DNA of 39,777 nucleotides from Pseudomonadota bacterium (GTDB lineage Bacteria > Vulcanimicrobiota > Xenobia > RGZZ01). Shown here in pieces: positions 7,296 to 14,185 of this stretch (positions are counted from its first letter, which is position 1; the number at the start of each line of letters is the position of its first letter). The stretch covers positions 1 through 39,777 of the forward strand of contig RGZZ01000006.1 in NCBI GenBank assembly GCA_010028905.1, written 5' to 3'. Both the position numbers and the translations under genes were made by a program. Under the pieces are notes generated by a model. That model saw only the letters and a program-made list of their open reading frames with translations. It made no database searches and was not told the DNA's origin.

Positions 7296-8080
7296 TGGGC
7301 ATCACGCGGTCCGCCCTGATGCGTGGGGGATTTCGCTTGATCTCGCGTGATCGGTCGGCGCTTGTCATCCGCGTGCTGCTGATCGCCGACGTGCTCGTCG
7401 GCGGCCTGCTCGCTTTCTGCCTCGGTCCGGGCCCCGCCTGGGTCGAGGCGCGCGCGCGTGGCCGGCTGCAGCGCGCGCTGGGGCCCGCGAGCGCCTACGC
7501 GGTCGAGGTGGGGGCGAGCTGGATCGATCTTGCCGCTGGCGACGTTCCTGTCATGCGCTTCAACGCGCGCGATCTGACACTGCCGGACGGTCTGCAGGTC
7601 GACCGCCTCGACGCCAGGGTCGAGGGCATGCACCTCCAGGGCTCGCGCATCACGGCACTCACGCGTGTGGCGTTTCGCGCGCGCATCCTGCAATCCGCGC
7701 TGAACCGCTATCTGCCCATCCGTCCGAAGCGCCTGCCCCTGGAGCCCCGGGTGAGCCTCACCCTCACCGAGGGAAGGGTGGAGGTGCGATCGGCCAACGT
7801 GCTGCTGAGCCTGGCCCTGCCCCTGCGAGCCATCGGTCGCCTCCAGGTGACCTCGCCGACCCGTCTCACCTTCACGGTTGACCAAGGCAGCTTTGGTGTC
7901 GAGCGATTGCCAGAGATGCTGCGAGCGCTCACGGTTCTCGACCTCGACGACTCCCCCTTTGGCGTTCGCATCCGCAGCCTTCGCGTCGGCGAAGGCTGCA
8001 TCGAAGTCGACGGTGACGCGGCACCGCCCTTGCCTCTCGAGATGTCTGCGGCCGCGAGCGGGGCTTCGTCGAGCCATTGA
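7295..8080 (+). CDS. DUF2993 (LmeA-like) lipid-binding family protein
   Basis: The 261-residue product has a short basic N-terminus, one membrane helix at about residues 24-44 (VIRVLLIADVLVGGLLAFCL), and an extracytoplasmic domain of the DUF2993 type: a first amphipathic stretch (ARGRLQRALGPASAYAVEVG), the LQSALNRYLP motif, and alternating strands of the tubular lipid-binding kind. In mycobacteria the LmeA members act in cell-envelope lipoglycan assembly; in cyanobacteria and other groups the role is unknown. The start is the ATG overlapping the ridA stop. It should sit in the envelope, anchored in the inner membrane. The family call rests on pattern and length. Confidence 0.65.
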   Translation: MGITRSALMRGGFRLISRDRSALVIRVLLIADVLVGGLLAFCLGPGPAWVEARARGRLQRALGPASAYAVEVGASWIDLAAGDVPVMRFNARDLTLPDGLQVDRLDARVEGMHLQGSRITALTRVAFRARILQSALNRYLPIRPKRLPLEPRVSLTLTEGRVEVRSANVLLSLALPLRAIGRLQVTSPTRLTFTVDQGSFGVERLPEMLRALTVLDLDDSPFGVRIRSLRVGEGCIEVDGDAAPPLPLEMSAAASGASSSH

Positions 8081-8121
8081 AGGAGTTTGCTCCGATGTGA
8101 TGAACTGTGGGGGCCTGTCCT

Positions 8122-8136
8122 CCGGCGATGCGCCGG
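8122..8136 (+). repeat. GC-rich hairpin after the DUF2993-like gene
   Basis: CCGGCG (8122-8127) and CGCCGG (8131-8136) form a perfect 6-bp stem with an ATG loop, 42 nt after the stop. There is no T run, so termination is uncertain. Confidence 0.4.
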
Positions 8137-8204
8137 TGAAGAGGGGGCTGTTCGTCTGTGAAACGACGATAGCGCCCGTGACAACGCAGATTTTCATGTA
8201 CAGA

Positions 8205-8277
8205 GACACGTGTCCACTGCCTCGGCTCTGGCTGGGCGTTCCGCATCTGGCGGTCCGACCAGCCAGCATCGAGGCAG
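8205..8277 (+). promoter_or_regulatory. Palindrome plus three-tier hairpin in the leader of the zinc mini-protein gene
   Basis: A perfect 10-bp palindrome GACACGTGTC (8205-8214) is followed directly by a nested hairpin. The outer stem is CTGCCTCG/CGAGGCAG (8217-8224 with 8270-8277), then a 3x3 internal loop, a middle stem CTGGCTGG/CCAGCCAG (8228-8235 with 8259-8266), and an apical stem CCGC/GCGG (8241-8244 with 8250-8253). It ends about 12 nt before the ribosome site of the next gene. The two perfect 8-bp arms at symmetric distances are very unlikely by chance. Confidence 0.65.
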
Positions 8278-8303
8278 CCAATATCAATTGAGGTGAATGA
8301 GAA

Positions 8304-8564
8304 ATGGCCAAAGGTTCTTCCAAGAAGCCCGGAGATCCGAAGTGCCGCAGTTGCCGCGGCCTTCTCGAGGGGCGCCCCACCGTTCGAATCGGTGGATACA
8401 AATGGCACCAGGAGTGTGCCGAGAAGAAGGGCAAGCACGTTCCCCGCGAGTACCGTGAGCCGCGGGTGAAGAAGACCGAGGCGCCCGCTGAGGCGGCTGA
8501 GACCGTCGAGATGGCTGTGGTCGAAGAGGTCGCGGTCGAGGTTGCCGAGGAGACCGTCGCCTAG
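8304..8564 (+). CDS. Small putative zinc-binding protein with half-LIM-type motif
   Basis: The 86-residue protein has a basic N-terminus (MAKGSSKKPGDPK), then C14-x2-C17 and H36-x2-C39 (CRSC ... HQEC), then a hinge (RVKKTEAPAEAAETVEMAVV) and an acidic tail rich in Val and Glu (EEVAVEVAEETVA). The spacing C-x2-C-x18-H-x2-C matches the first zinc module of LIM domains; it could also be a simple treble-clef or zinc-ribbon variant. GAGGTGA stands about 8 nt before the ATG. The basic front and acidic tail could suit a small nucleic-acid or protein adaptor, but no function is known. It has its own structured leader and terminator, so it is probably a single transcription unit. Confidence 0.7.
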   Translation: MAKGSSKKPGDPKCRSCRGLLEGRPTVRIGGYKWHQECAEKKGKHVPREYREPRVKKTEAPAEAAETVEMAVVEEVAVEVAEETVA

Positions 8565-8596
8565 GTTCGATCTCCGGCCTGACTACCTGTCCATCC

Positions 8597-8623
8597 AACG
8601 AGCGGCTCTTGAGGCCGCTCGTT
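8597..8623 (+). terminator. Terminator-like hairpin after the zinc mini-protein gene
   Basis: AACGAGCGGC (8597-8606) and GCCGCTCGTT (8614-8623) form a perfect 10-bp stem with a 7-nt loop, 33 nt after the stop. The following T run is weak (GTTATCGTTC). Confidence 0.65.
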
Positions 8624-8697
8624 ATCGTTCTGCCTGGAACGGGTTGCTCTACCGCCGGCTGTGCGCCAGGCACGGGGCTTCGGGGAAAGGAGAAAGA

Positions 8698-8760
8698 GCA
8701 GGTCAATTCGGGGCGGTGGGGAATCTCTTTTGAACGACCTGCGGTGGAACACCACGCAGG
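8698..8760 (+). promoter_or_regulatory. Possible alternative pairings in the lipoprotein leader
   Basis: GCAGGTC (8698-8704) can pair with GACCTGC (8736-8742), or the CCTGC part of the latter (8738-8742) can instead pair with GCAGG (8756-8760) in a bulged hairpin that includes GTGG/CCAC. The layout resembles an attenuator, but the arms are short. The leader before the lipoprotein start is long, and I found no clear promoter in it. Confidence 0.25.
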
Positions 8761-8818
8761 AGACCGGTGCTACGCCCCGTCACAGGCGCTGCTGGTGCAC
8801 CGAAGAGGAGGTAGACAC

Positions 8819-10201
8819 TTGAGCGTTCGCATCGACGTCTTTTCTCGGGCCGCGGCGGTCCTCACGATGGTCGCGCTGCTGGCGGGTTGCATCAACGGTG
8901 CAACGGTACGCACGGGCAGCAAGGATACCGGTGGCGGCGGTGGTGGAGGCACGCCGACCCCCGCGCCCACCTCGTCTGCCTCTCCGTCAGGCAGCGCAAC
9001 GCCTTCGGTCAGCGGAAGCGTGGCCCTCGACAGCGGCAAGACCAACATCTTCGATGTGACATCTGATGATACGTTCGTGTACTACACGGTTCAGGTGTCG
9101 AACAACGGGTTCTTGTATGCCGTTCCCAAGAGCAGCACGGGCACCGCGGTTCCCATCAAGCTGGCCGACAGCGGCTTCGTCAACCGACCGTGGGGGGTTG
9201 CCTGCGATCCCGGCACGACAGGCTACGTCTACGTCGTCGACAACCTCACGTCGAACCAGGGCAAGCTCTACCGCGTTCCGAAGCCGGTGGGCGGGGCGTC
9301 TGCCGGCAATCCCGAGCTCATCTGCGGCAACATGCAGGCGCCAACCTTCGTCCGCATCCAGGGGTCGAGTGTTCAGGGCGGGGCCACCCTCTATGTGTCA
9401 GAGAACATCCCCAGCGGCCGCATCTACCGCTTCAACAACACGTTCGGGTCATCTGCCAGCCTCAACCAGGACGCGAACCAGAAGGCCTTCATCGTGTTCG
9501 GGGCCCAGTCGACGCCGCCGTACAACATGCACCTGTTCTCGGTGAAGGCGGGAACGGCGACCTCACCGAGCACCTACCTGTTCTTCACGCGCATGGACGG
9601 CGGCCTGCTCTCCGCCACCCAGAACGCGGTGTGCTATGTCAACACCCAGAACCAGCCTCCCCAGGGCGGCTACCCGGAGAGCTCGCAGTTCGTCGTCACC
9701 GTGGCGACCGGACTCATCTTCCCCACCGACGTGTGGCTGCACCAGCGCGGATCTGAGCTCGAGGTCATGTGGCCTGAGTTCAGCCAGACCCTCGGTGGCG
9801 TGCGCAAGGCGAAGTTCACCGACACGGCAGTGCGCGGAACCTCCATCGGCGTCGGCACCGGATCGGTGTCGACGCTTCCGCCCACCAGCCTGAGAGTCGA
9901 CGAGACCACCGGTGTCGCCTATGTGTCGCGAAATGCCCAGCAGGTCAATGGGGGCGGTTTCGTCACCATCAACCTGGCCACTGACGTGGCGACCGCGCTC
10001 ACCTTCTCCAACAACGGGAGCGTGTCCGGAGGTGTGAACTTCCCGTGGCAGTTCATCGGTGAGCCTGGCTTCGGTCTTGTGGCCACCGAGTTCCAGCTCG
10101 GGCAGCCGTCTACCCAGCCGTCGAGTCTGGTGCGCCTTGTCACCAACGTCGACTTCAGCCCGCCGGTGCAGTCAGACGGAAACTACTACGTCAGTCCCTA
10201 G
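8819..10201 (+). CDS. Secreted lipoprotein, probable beta-propeller-like repeat protein
   Basis: The 460-residue protein starts with TTG at 8819, chosen because AGGAGGT lies 6 nt upstream and the resulting N-terminus is a clean lipoprotein signal (basic start, VLTMVALLAGC with the lipidated Cys at residue 24). A Gly-run and a Pro/Thr/Ser linker follow to about residue 60. The rest is strand-rich with recurring phrases such as DDTFVYYTVQVSNNGFLYAVP, GTTGYVYVVDNL, ATLYVSENIPSGRIYRFNN and TGVAYVSRNAQ, suggesting blades of an NHL/YVTN-type propeller. It should be anchored to the membrane facing outwards. Propeller lipoproteins bind proteins or sugars; the ligand here is unknown. It converges on the radical SAM gene across a large hairpin. 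Confidence 0.75.
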   Translation: MSVRIDVFSRAAAVLTMVALLAGCINGATVRTGSKDTGGGGGGGTPTPAPTSSASPSGSATPSVSGSVALDSGKTNIFDVTSDDTFVYYTVQVSNNGFLYAVPKSSTGTAVPIKLADSGFVNRPWGVACDPGTTGYVYVVDNLTSNQGKLYRVPKPVGGASAGNPELICGNMQAPTFVRIQGSSVQGGATLYVSENIPSGRIYRFNNTFGSSASLNQDANQKAFIVFGAQSTPPYNMHLFSVKAGTATSPSTYLFFTRMDGGLLSATQNAVCYVNTQNQPPQGGYPESSQFVVTVATGLIFPTDVWLHQRGSELEVMWPEFSQTLGGVRKAKFTDTAVRGTSIGVGTGSVSTLPPTSLRVDETTGVAYVSRNAQQVNGGGFVTINLATDVATALTFSNNGSVSGGVNFPWQFIGEPGFGLVATEFQLGQPSTQPSSLVRLVTNVDFSPPVQSDGNYYVSP

Positions 10202-10242
10202 AAGCGGTGCGCCTGCGAGTCTCTCGGCCGCAGGGCATTCGT

Positions 10243-10291
10243 GACAGGTTGAAGGCCTCCAGCACACGGTGCTGGAGGCCGTCAACCTGTC
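10243..10291. terminator. Very long near-perfect hairpin between convergent genes
   Basis: GACAGGTTGA (10243-10252) plus GGCCTCCAGCAC (10254-10265) pair with GTGCTGGAGGCC (10269-10280) plus TCAACCTGTC (10282-10291). That is 22 bp with one A/G mismatch and a 3-nt loop. It lies between the lipoprotein stop and the radical SAM stop and probably separates the two transcripts, although neither side has a T run. Confidence 0.6.
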
Positions 10292-10315
10292 GGGGGGACG
10301 GCGACTCGACTCGCT

Positions 10316-11626
10316 TCAGCGGTAGGACATGCCGCCTGGAGCAGCCGCGGGTTCGGGCATCACGAAGCAGTTGGGGTCGATGGCGCTGCCGCTCTGGGTC
10401 GCCATGATGGCACGAATGCGGCAACCGCCTCGGCACGAAGAGAAGTAGTCGCACTTGTGACAGGTCTCGTTACCGGGGAAGCCGCGGAACTTCTTGAAGG
10501 CTTCGGCGGTCTGCCAGATCTCCTTGATGCTCTGCTGCTTCACGTTGCCCGCGGGGAAGTAGTCCATCGTGAAGGAGCACGGGGCCACATTCCCCTGTGA
10601 GCTGACGTAGCAGTAGAGATTGGCCCCCACGCAACCGAATCCGCGATAGATGACCTTGCGCTGCGTGCGGTACGGGAAGTGGGCCATCTCGATTCGCACA
10701 GACGAGTTCTCGGCGATGCGGGTGATGGCCTTGAACACGGTCTCGGCTTCTGCCTTGCTCAGCATCATGCGCGGGTCTTGCGCCGCGAAGCCCTGGGGCT
10801 TCACATAATCGACGCTCCACGTGTCGCACTTCAGCTTCTGCACCATTCTTGCCAGCGTGAGCAGCTCGGTCTGGTTCTGCTTCATGATGGTGGTGTGAAT
10901 GGTGATGGGCGTCTTCTCGAAGATCTCGCGCAGGGCCTTGATGCCGCGCATCGCGCGTCGATACGCGCCCTTCTTCCCGCGGAAGTAGTCGTACGACTTC
11001 TCGGTCGAACCGTCGAAGCTCACACGAATGCTCTTCAAGCCGACTTCTGCGAGCTTCTTGGCGGTCACGCGGCTCACGAACAGGCCGGTCGTGGACAGGT
11101 TCACGCTCAGCCCCTTCTGACGCGCGTAGGTGACGATGTTCACGATGTCGGGGCGCATGAACGGCTCACCGCCCGCGATGGTGACCTCACACACGCCGCT
11201 GGCCGCCATGTCGTCGAAGAGCCGCTGCAGCTCTTCGAGCGAGAGCTCACCGGGTGCCGCGTCGCGTGACTTCTGCGAGCAGTGGCGGCATCTCAGCTGA
11301 CACTCCTGGGTGACGGTCAGGTGGACGCGGAGCGGCGCAGAGATGATGTTCATGGCGGGCGTTGTGGGCAGCATCTCGCCGGTGAACCGACCGCTGGCGT
11401 CGAGCAGGTCAATGGATTGGCACAGCTGCACGAACGTCTGGAACGACTGCTGCGTGAGGCGGCCATCCATGTTCTTGAAGACCGTGTCTATCGGGTGCTT
11501 GAGGCTCTCTTCGAAGATGAACGTGGCGTCCCAGTCGAAGGGGATGTAGTCGCCGCGCTCGCGGTCGTAGATGAGCGATCCGAAGTACTCTTTGCGGCCC
11601 ACAAAGCGCTTGTGGCTGCTCGCCAT
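10316..11626 (-). CDS. Radical SAM/SPASM enzyme with PqqD-like N-terminal domain
   Basis: The 436-residue protein has three parts. Residues about 8-80 (FVGRKEYFGSLIYDRERGDY through SIDLLD) look like a PqqD/RRE-type peptide-binding domain. The radical SAM core follows with C109-x3-C113-x2-C116 (CQLRCRHC) for the 4Fe-4S cluster and the TIAGGEPFMRPDI segment. A C-terminal SPASM domain carries the pattern GNVAPC, then CHKCDYFSSCRGGC and a last Cys in DPNCF, holding auxiliary clusters. Enzymes built this way usually modify ribosomal peptides, or a cofactor precursor as in PqqE/AhbD. I use the ATG at 11624-11626 (MASSHKR); GGGAG is 12 nt upstream, and the TTG at 11683 lacks support. A 21-residue ORF with CxxC lies 63 nt upstream. 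The substrate is unknown. Confidence 0.85.
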   Translation of the reverse strand: MASSHKRFVGRKEYFGSLIYDRERGDYIPFDWDATFIFEESLKHPIDTVFKNMDGRLTQQSFQTFVQLCQSIDLLDASGRFTGEMLPTTPAMNIISAPLRVHLTVTQECQLRCRHCSQKSRDAAPGELSLEELQRLFDDMAASGVCEVTIAGGEPFMRPDIVNIVTYARQKGLSVNLSTTGLFVSRVTAKKLAEVGLKSIRVSFDGSTEKSYDYFRGKKGAYRRAMRGIKALREIFEKTPITIHTTIMKQNQTELLTLARMVQKLKCDTWSVDYVKPQGFAAQDPRMMLSKAEAETVFKAITRIAENSSVRIEMAHFPYRTQRKVIYRGFGCVGANLYCYVSSQGNVAPCSFTMDYFPAGNVKQQSIKEIWQTAEAFKKFRGFPGNETCHKCDYFSSCRGGCRIRAIMATQSGSAIDPNCFVMPEPAAAPGGMSYR

Positions 11627-11689
11627 GTATGTGTTCGTCTCCCGCTGGAAGGGTCGCGCCGCTCGTCGGGCGCGCACGTACAACCTGGC

Positions 11690-11755
11690 TCAGGGGTAGG
11701 GAAGCACGCTTCCTGAATGAAGAGTTCTCACGCTTTTTCGACAGTTCCGACACAT
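11690..11755 (-). CDS. Candidate 21-residue CxxC peptide upstream of the radical SAM gene
   Basis: This short ORF runs from ATG at 11753-11755 to TGA and encodes a 21-residue peptide that begins MCRNCRKSV, is rich in Ser, Arg and Leu, and ends in PYP. GAGAGGG lies directly before the start. Its place in front of a radical SAM/SPASM gene raises the possibility of a RiPP precursor or leader peptide, but the sequence is so short that a chance ORF is quite likely. Confidence 0.2.
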   Translation of the reverse strand: MCRNCRKSVRTLHSGSVLPYP

Positions 11756-11822
11756 TCCCTCTCACACGGCCCTGGGGGACCTCTGACGTGTGGACCGCTG
11801 CGGAGGAACAGTCGAGATGCGC

Positions 11823-11851
11823 TTGCGACCCCCTGTCGCGCGTGCTATACT
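11823..11851 (+). promoter_or_regulatory. Promoter of the cysteine desulfurase/mnmA operon, probably leaderless
   Basis: A -35 box TTGCGA (11823-11828), a 17-nt spacer and a -10 box TATACT (11846-11851) lie directly before the ATG at 11858. Only six bases separate the -10 box from the start codon, so transcription should begin at or next to the A of ATG. No ribosome site is present. Confidence 0.7.
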
Positions 11852-11857
11852 CCGCGC

Positions 11858-13048
11858 ATGCACGCGCATCTCGACTGCGGTGTCCACCTCGACTGGGCGG
11901 CCGGCGCGCCTCTCGCGCAGGTCGCGCGCGAGCGCATGACCACGTTCCTGGCCTGGGGAGGCGGCAATCCGTCGAGCACCCATCGCCGCGGGAAGCAGGC
12001 GCGTCTCGCCGTGCAGGATGCGCGTGAGGCGGTGGCCAGGCTCATCGGCGCAGATCCGTCGTGCGTTGTCTTCACCAGTGGCGCCACCGAGGCTGACAAC
12101 CTGGCCTTGCGCGGAGGCGCCTGGTCGGCCCGCGAGGGGAGCGGTCGTCGACATGTGCTGGTGAGCGCCATCGAGCATCCTGCGGTGCTCCGGGCGGCTG
12201 ACCAGCTCTCTCGCGAAGGGTTCGACATCGAGCGTGTCTCGGTCGGGCGCAGCGGCGTGGCCATCGCGGAGCGGTTCGCAGAGCGGCTCCGCGCCGATAC
12301 CGCGCTGGTCTCCCTGATGGCGGTCAACAACGAGGTGGGCACGGTGCAGCCCATCGCCTCCGTGGCCGCGCTTGCGCACCAGGCGGGCGCCCTCTTCCAC
12401 TGTGACGCGGTGCAGGCCGTGGGATGGCAGGCTCTCGACGTGCTCTCGCTGGGGGTCGACCTGCTCACCGTCTCATCGCACAAGCTCGGCGGCCCTCCCG
12501 GCGTGGGCGCGCTCTACGTTCGTGAAGGCCTTGACCTGGTTCCCCAGGTCGTTGGAGGAGAGCAGGAGAACCGCCGTCGCGCAGGCACGGAGAACGTCCT
12601 CGGGATCGTGGGGCTGGGTGCCGTTGCCGACCAGGTAGCGCGCGAGAGAGGTGCTGCATGTCAGCGCTTGCGCGATCTCGAGCGTCAGCTCGTCGAAGGT
12701 GTTCTCGCTCGGGTGCCGCGCGCCGCGCGTCTCGGGGACCCGGGTGCGCACGCGCCCCACATCGCGTGCTTCCTTCTCGATGACGTGGATGGTGAGACCC
12801 TGCTGTTCTCGCTCGACATGGCGGGCATCGCGGCATCCAGCGGTGCGGCCTGCGCCAGTCGCAGCCTCGAGCCTTCCCCCACGCTCCTGGCCATGGGTCT
12901 TGCCCGGGCTGAGGCCTCGAGCGCGCTGCGCCTGTCGTGGGGCTGTTCGACCACGGATGGCGATGTGGCGAGGCTTCTCGAGGCACTGCCCCGCCTCGTG
13001 GAGCAGAATCGTGCCGCGTCTCGCCGCGCATCGCGTGTTGCGCCATGA
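11858..13048 (+). CDS. Cysteine desulfurase (NifS/IscS family)
   Basis: The 396-residue PLP enzyme takes sulfur from L-cysteine as an enzyme-bound persulfide and passes it to acceptors. Visible class V aminotransferase features are the GGNPSSTHRRG entry motif (about 35-45), FTSGATEADNLAL (72-84), the His of AIEHPAVL, HCDAVQAVGW (181-190), the PLP lysine K209 in SSHKLGG, and the catalytic cysteine C332 in SSGAACASRS. The short loop after that cysteine is typical of group I, IscS-like enzymes. It overlaps mnmA by 4 nt (ATGA), so its main client is very probably the tRNA thiolase. The start ATG sits six bases after the promoter -10 box, and no other in-frame ATG fits the family. Confidence 0.92.
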   Translation: MHAHLDCGVHLDWAAGAPLAQVARERMTTFLAWGGGNPSSTHRRGKQARLAVQDAREAVARLIGADPSCVVFTSGATEADNLALRGGAWSAREGSGRRHVLVSAIEHPAVLRAADQLSREGFDIERVSVGRSGVAIAERFAERLRADTALVSLMAVNNEVGTVQPIASVAALAHQAGALFHCDAVQAVGWQALDVLSLGVDLLTVSSHKLGGPPGVGALYVREGLDLVPQVVGGEQENRRRAGTENVLGIVGLGAVADQVARERGAACQRLRDLERQLVEGVLARVPRAARLGDPGAHAPHIACFLLDDVDGETLLFSLDMAGIAASSGAACASRSLEPSPTLLAMGLARAEASSALRLSWGCSTTDGDVARLLEALPRLVEQNRAASRRASRVAP

Positions 13049-14175
13049 CCAGGCGCATCGACGCGCCCGCTGAGTGCGCCGTGCCCGCGTCCGCGTCACA
13101 AGGCCGCGTCGCCGTTGCCATGAGCGGAGGGGTCGATTCATCGGTGGTGGCGGGGCTCCTGGCCAGAGAGGGCCACGATTGCGTCGGGCTCACCATGCAG
13201 ACCTGGCCTGCCAGCACCCACACTGGCACAAAGGTCAGAGGGTGCTGCTCGGTCCGGGAGGTGCTCGACGCCGAGCAGGTGGCGGAACGTCTCGGGCTGC
13301 CCCACTACGTGCTGAACATCCGCGATGATTTCGAAGCCACCGTCATCGATGACTTCGTTCGTGAGTACGCGGCGGGCCGAACGCCCAACCCGTGCGTGCG
13401 ATGCAATCAGCACATCAAGTTCGCCCTGTTCCTCGATCGCGCGCGCGCACTGGGCGCGCAGCGCGTGGCGACAGGTCATTATGCCCGCATCGCGTGGCAT
13501 GCCGAGAGCGCGCGATGGAGATTGCTGCGTGGGCGTGACCGGAGCAAGGACCAGTCGTACGTGCTTCACACGATGACGCAGGATCAGCTGGCGCACACGC
13601 TCTTTCCCCTGGGCGATCTCACCAAGGAAGAGACACGCGCACTCGCGCGCGACATGGGCCTGCGCGTCGCGGGCAAGCCGGACAGTGTGGAGATATGCTT
13701 CCTCCCCCAGGGGAACCACGCCGCCTTCGTGGCGCGGCGTGCGCCAGACGCTGTGCGCCCGGGCCCCATCGTCGATCTCGAGGGCCGGGTTCTCGGCGAG
13801 CATCTCGGTCTGGCGCACTACACCGTCGGTCAGCGGCGAGGCCTCGGCCTCTCATCGACGCAGCCGCGCTATGTGGTTCGCCTGGATCCCGCTTCGAATG
13901 CCGTTGTCGTGGGTGGGGTCGAGGCGCTCGACTGCACGGTGTTCACCGCATCTTCACCGAACTGGATATCGCTTGCGTCGCTCGATGCGCCGATGGAGGT
14001 CTCAGCGCAGGTGCGATACGGGGCCATCGACCTTCCGGCTCGGGTGGCGCCGACGGCAGGCGGGCGGGTCGAGGTCCGTCTGCACGCCCCCGCGCGTGCG
14101 GTAGCCCCAGGGCAGTCGGTCGTGTTCTACGACGGCGACGTGGTGGTTGGAGGCGCGACCATCGAGCGCGCCTGA
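13045..14175 (+). CDS. mnmA: tRNA-specific 2-thiouridylase
   Basis: The 376-residue enzyme makes 2-thiouridine at the wobble position (U34) of tRNAs for Lys, Glu and Gln, using ATP and persulfide sulfur. The N-terminal PP-loop is SGGVDSS at residues 27-33. The two catalytic cysteines lie in NPCVRCN (residues 115-121) and in SVEICF. HYTVGQRRGLG and the small C-terminal beta-barrel (QVRYGAIDLPARVAPTAGG, VVFYDGDVVVGGATI) complete the family pattern. The start ATG overlaps the cysteine desulfurase stop. The N-terminus has about 20 residues before the PP-loop strand, slightly longer than in E. coli. The pair forms a compact sulfur-donor/thiolase operon. Confidence 0.95.
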   Translation: MTRRIDAPAECAVPASASQGRVAVAMSGGVDSSVVAGLLAREGHDCVGLTMQTWPASTHTGTKVRGCCSVREVLDAEQVAERLGLPHYVLNIRDDFEATVIDDFVREYAAGRTPNPCVRCNQHIKFALFLDRARALGAQRVATGHYARIAWHAESARWRLLRGRDRSKDQSYVLHTMTQDQLAHTLFPLGDLTKEETRALARDMGLRVAGKPDSVEICFLPQGNHAAFVARRAPDAVRPGPIVDLEGRVLGEHLGLAHYTVGQRRGLGLSSTQPRYVVRLDPASNAVVVGGVEALDCTVFTASSPNWISLASLDAPMEVSAQVRYGAIDLPARVAPTAGGRVEVRLHAPARAVAPGQSVVFYDGDVVVGGATIERA

Positions 14176-14185
14176 GCGGCCTTGA

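Noticed and set aside
8819-10201. Longer start of the lipoprotein gene at 8609
   Set aside because: The upstream part overlaps the terminator of the zinc mini-protein gene and is not protein-like; TTG 8819 has a strong ribosome site and a clean lipoprotein signal.
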